DNA of 29,646 bases from a virus. The position numbers and the translations under genes are program-made. The notes beneath the pieces are model-generated. The model worked only from the letters and a program-made list of their open reading frames with translations. It made no database searches and was not told the DNA's origin. Location: the IMG/VR virus record IMGVR_UViG_3300025674_000258, positions 1 through 29,646 of that record; one strand, written 5' to 3'. Below are positions 29,527 through 29,646 of the stretch, one piece after another; the stretch's first letter is position 1; the number at the start of each line of letters is the position of its first letter.

Positions 29527-29646
29527 ATGGGCTATAAGACTGTAACTGTAGATGTAGACGTTTATGTTGATGATGTTATCAACGAAATGGATGATCAAGG
29601 ACTTATTGACGAACTCAACAGCCGTGGATACACTGTGACAAAAGAT
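29527..29646 (+). CDS. Small acidic phage protein, truncated by the window end
   Basis: ATG after AAAGGAGACTGAAGA; the first 40 residues read MGYKTVTVDVDVYVDDVINEMDDQGLIDELNSRGYTVTKD. This short acidic N terminus occurs in many phages, usually as a small stand-alone protein; function unknown. The frame is still open at the window edge. Confidence 0.7.
   Translation, partial: MGYKTVTVDVDVYVDDVINEMDDQGLIDELNSRGYTVTKD

Overview
The window looks like part of the genome of a T4-superfamily marine myovirus, of the pelagiphage or cyanophage type. The evidence is a low-GC, tightly packed, almost entirely plus-strand gene set with ATGA/TAATG junctions, T4-type late promoter motifs (TATAAATA and relatives), a tRNA cluster, and typical genes of such phages: ClpP, HesB/IscA, a GroES-like gp31 analogue, MazG-type pyrophosphohydrolases, a DexA-like exonuclease, UvsE, and a block of very large tail or baseplate fibre proteins. 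No photosynthesis genes are visible, so the host cannot be fixed from the window; a SAR11-like or other marine alphaproteobacterial host is only an inference.

Layout. (1) 1-875: the 3' end of an HNH endonuclease running into a tRNA-Gly-like 3' fragment, a small promoter/sORF/terminator unit, then five tRNA genes that all encode CCA (anticodons CCA, UGG, GCA, UGA and an odd UAU). (2) 876-9360: accessory genes, including two SGNH-hydrolase-like proteins, a zinc-ribbon protein, a long lysine-rich protein, ClpP, an SH3-like small protein, two membrane proteins, a QueD-like enzyme behind a possible preQ1-I-like leader, a GT-A glycosyltransferase, UvsE, a sulfotransferase-like protein and small proteins. 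It ends at a terminator that lies inside the only minus-strand gene (9355-9627). (3) 9661-23176: HesB/IscA followed by the late structural block. This holds a 1967-residue fibre protein, three more proteins with the same N-terminal adaptor module or a relative of it, a fibre with nine LGYTPY repeats, and an 1105-residue Ig-like protein. (4) 23186-27376: a DnaE-like fragment translationally coupled to a B12-binding radical SAM protein, then a small conserved protein, a GroES-like cochaperonin, a MazG-type enzyme and a Bax-inhibitor-1/YccA-type membrane protein. (5) 27384-29646: an early-type promoter nested in an inverted repeat, followed by a run of overlapping small genes including a DexA-like exonuclease and a second MazG-type enzyme.

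How it fits together. Strong sigma70-like promoters (233, 2017, 7080, 27384) head the accessory and metabolic runs, while T4-like late motifs head the structural genes, so early and late transcription appear interleaved. The SGNH, glycosyltransferase and sulfotransferase-like genes could form a glycan or surface-decoration set. The points I find most worth checking are the promoter-in-terminator at 27384-27443, the possible preQ1-I-like leader of the QueD gene, the type II tRNAs with unexpected anticodons, the TAAATA-N5-ATG starts that imply leaderless late messages, the catalytically incomplete DnaE-like protein, and the phage-encoded BI-1/YccA protein.
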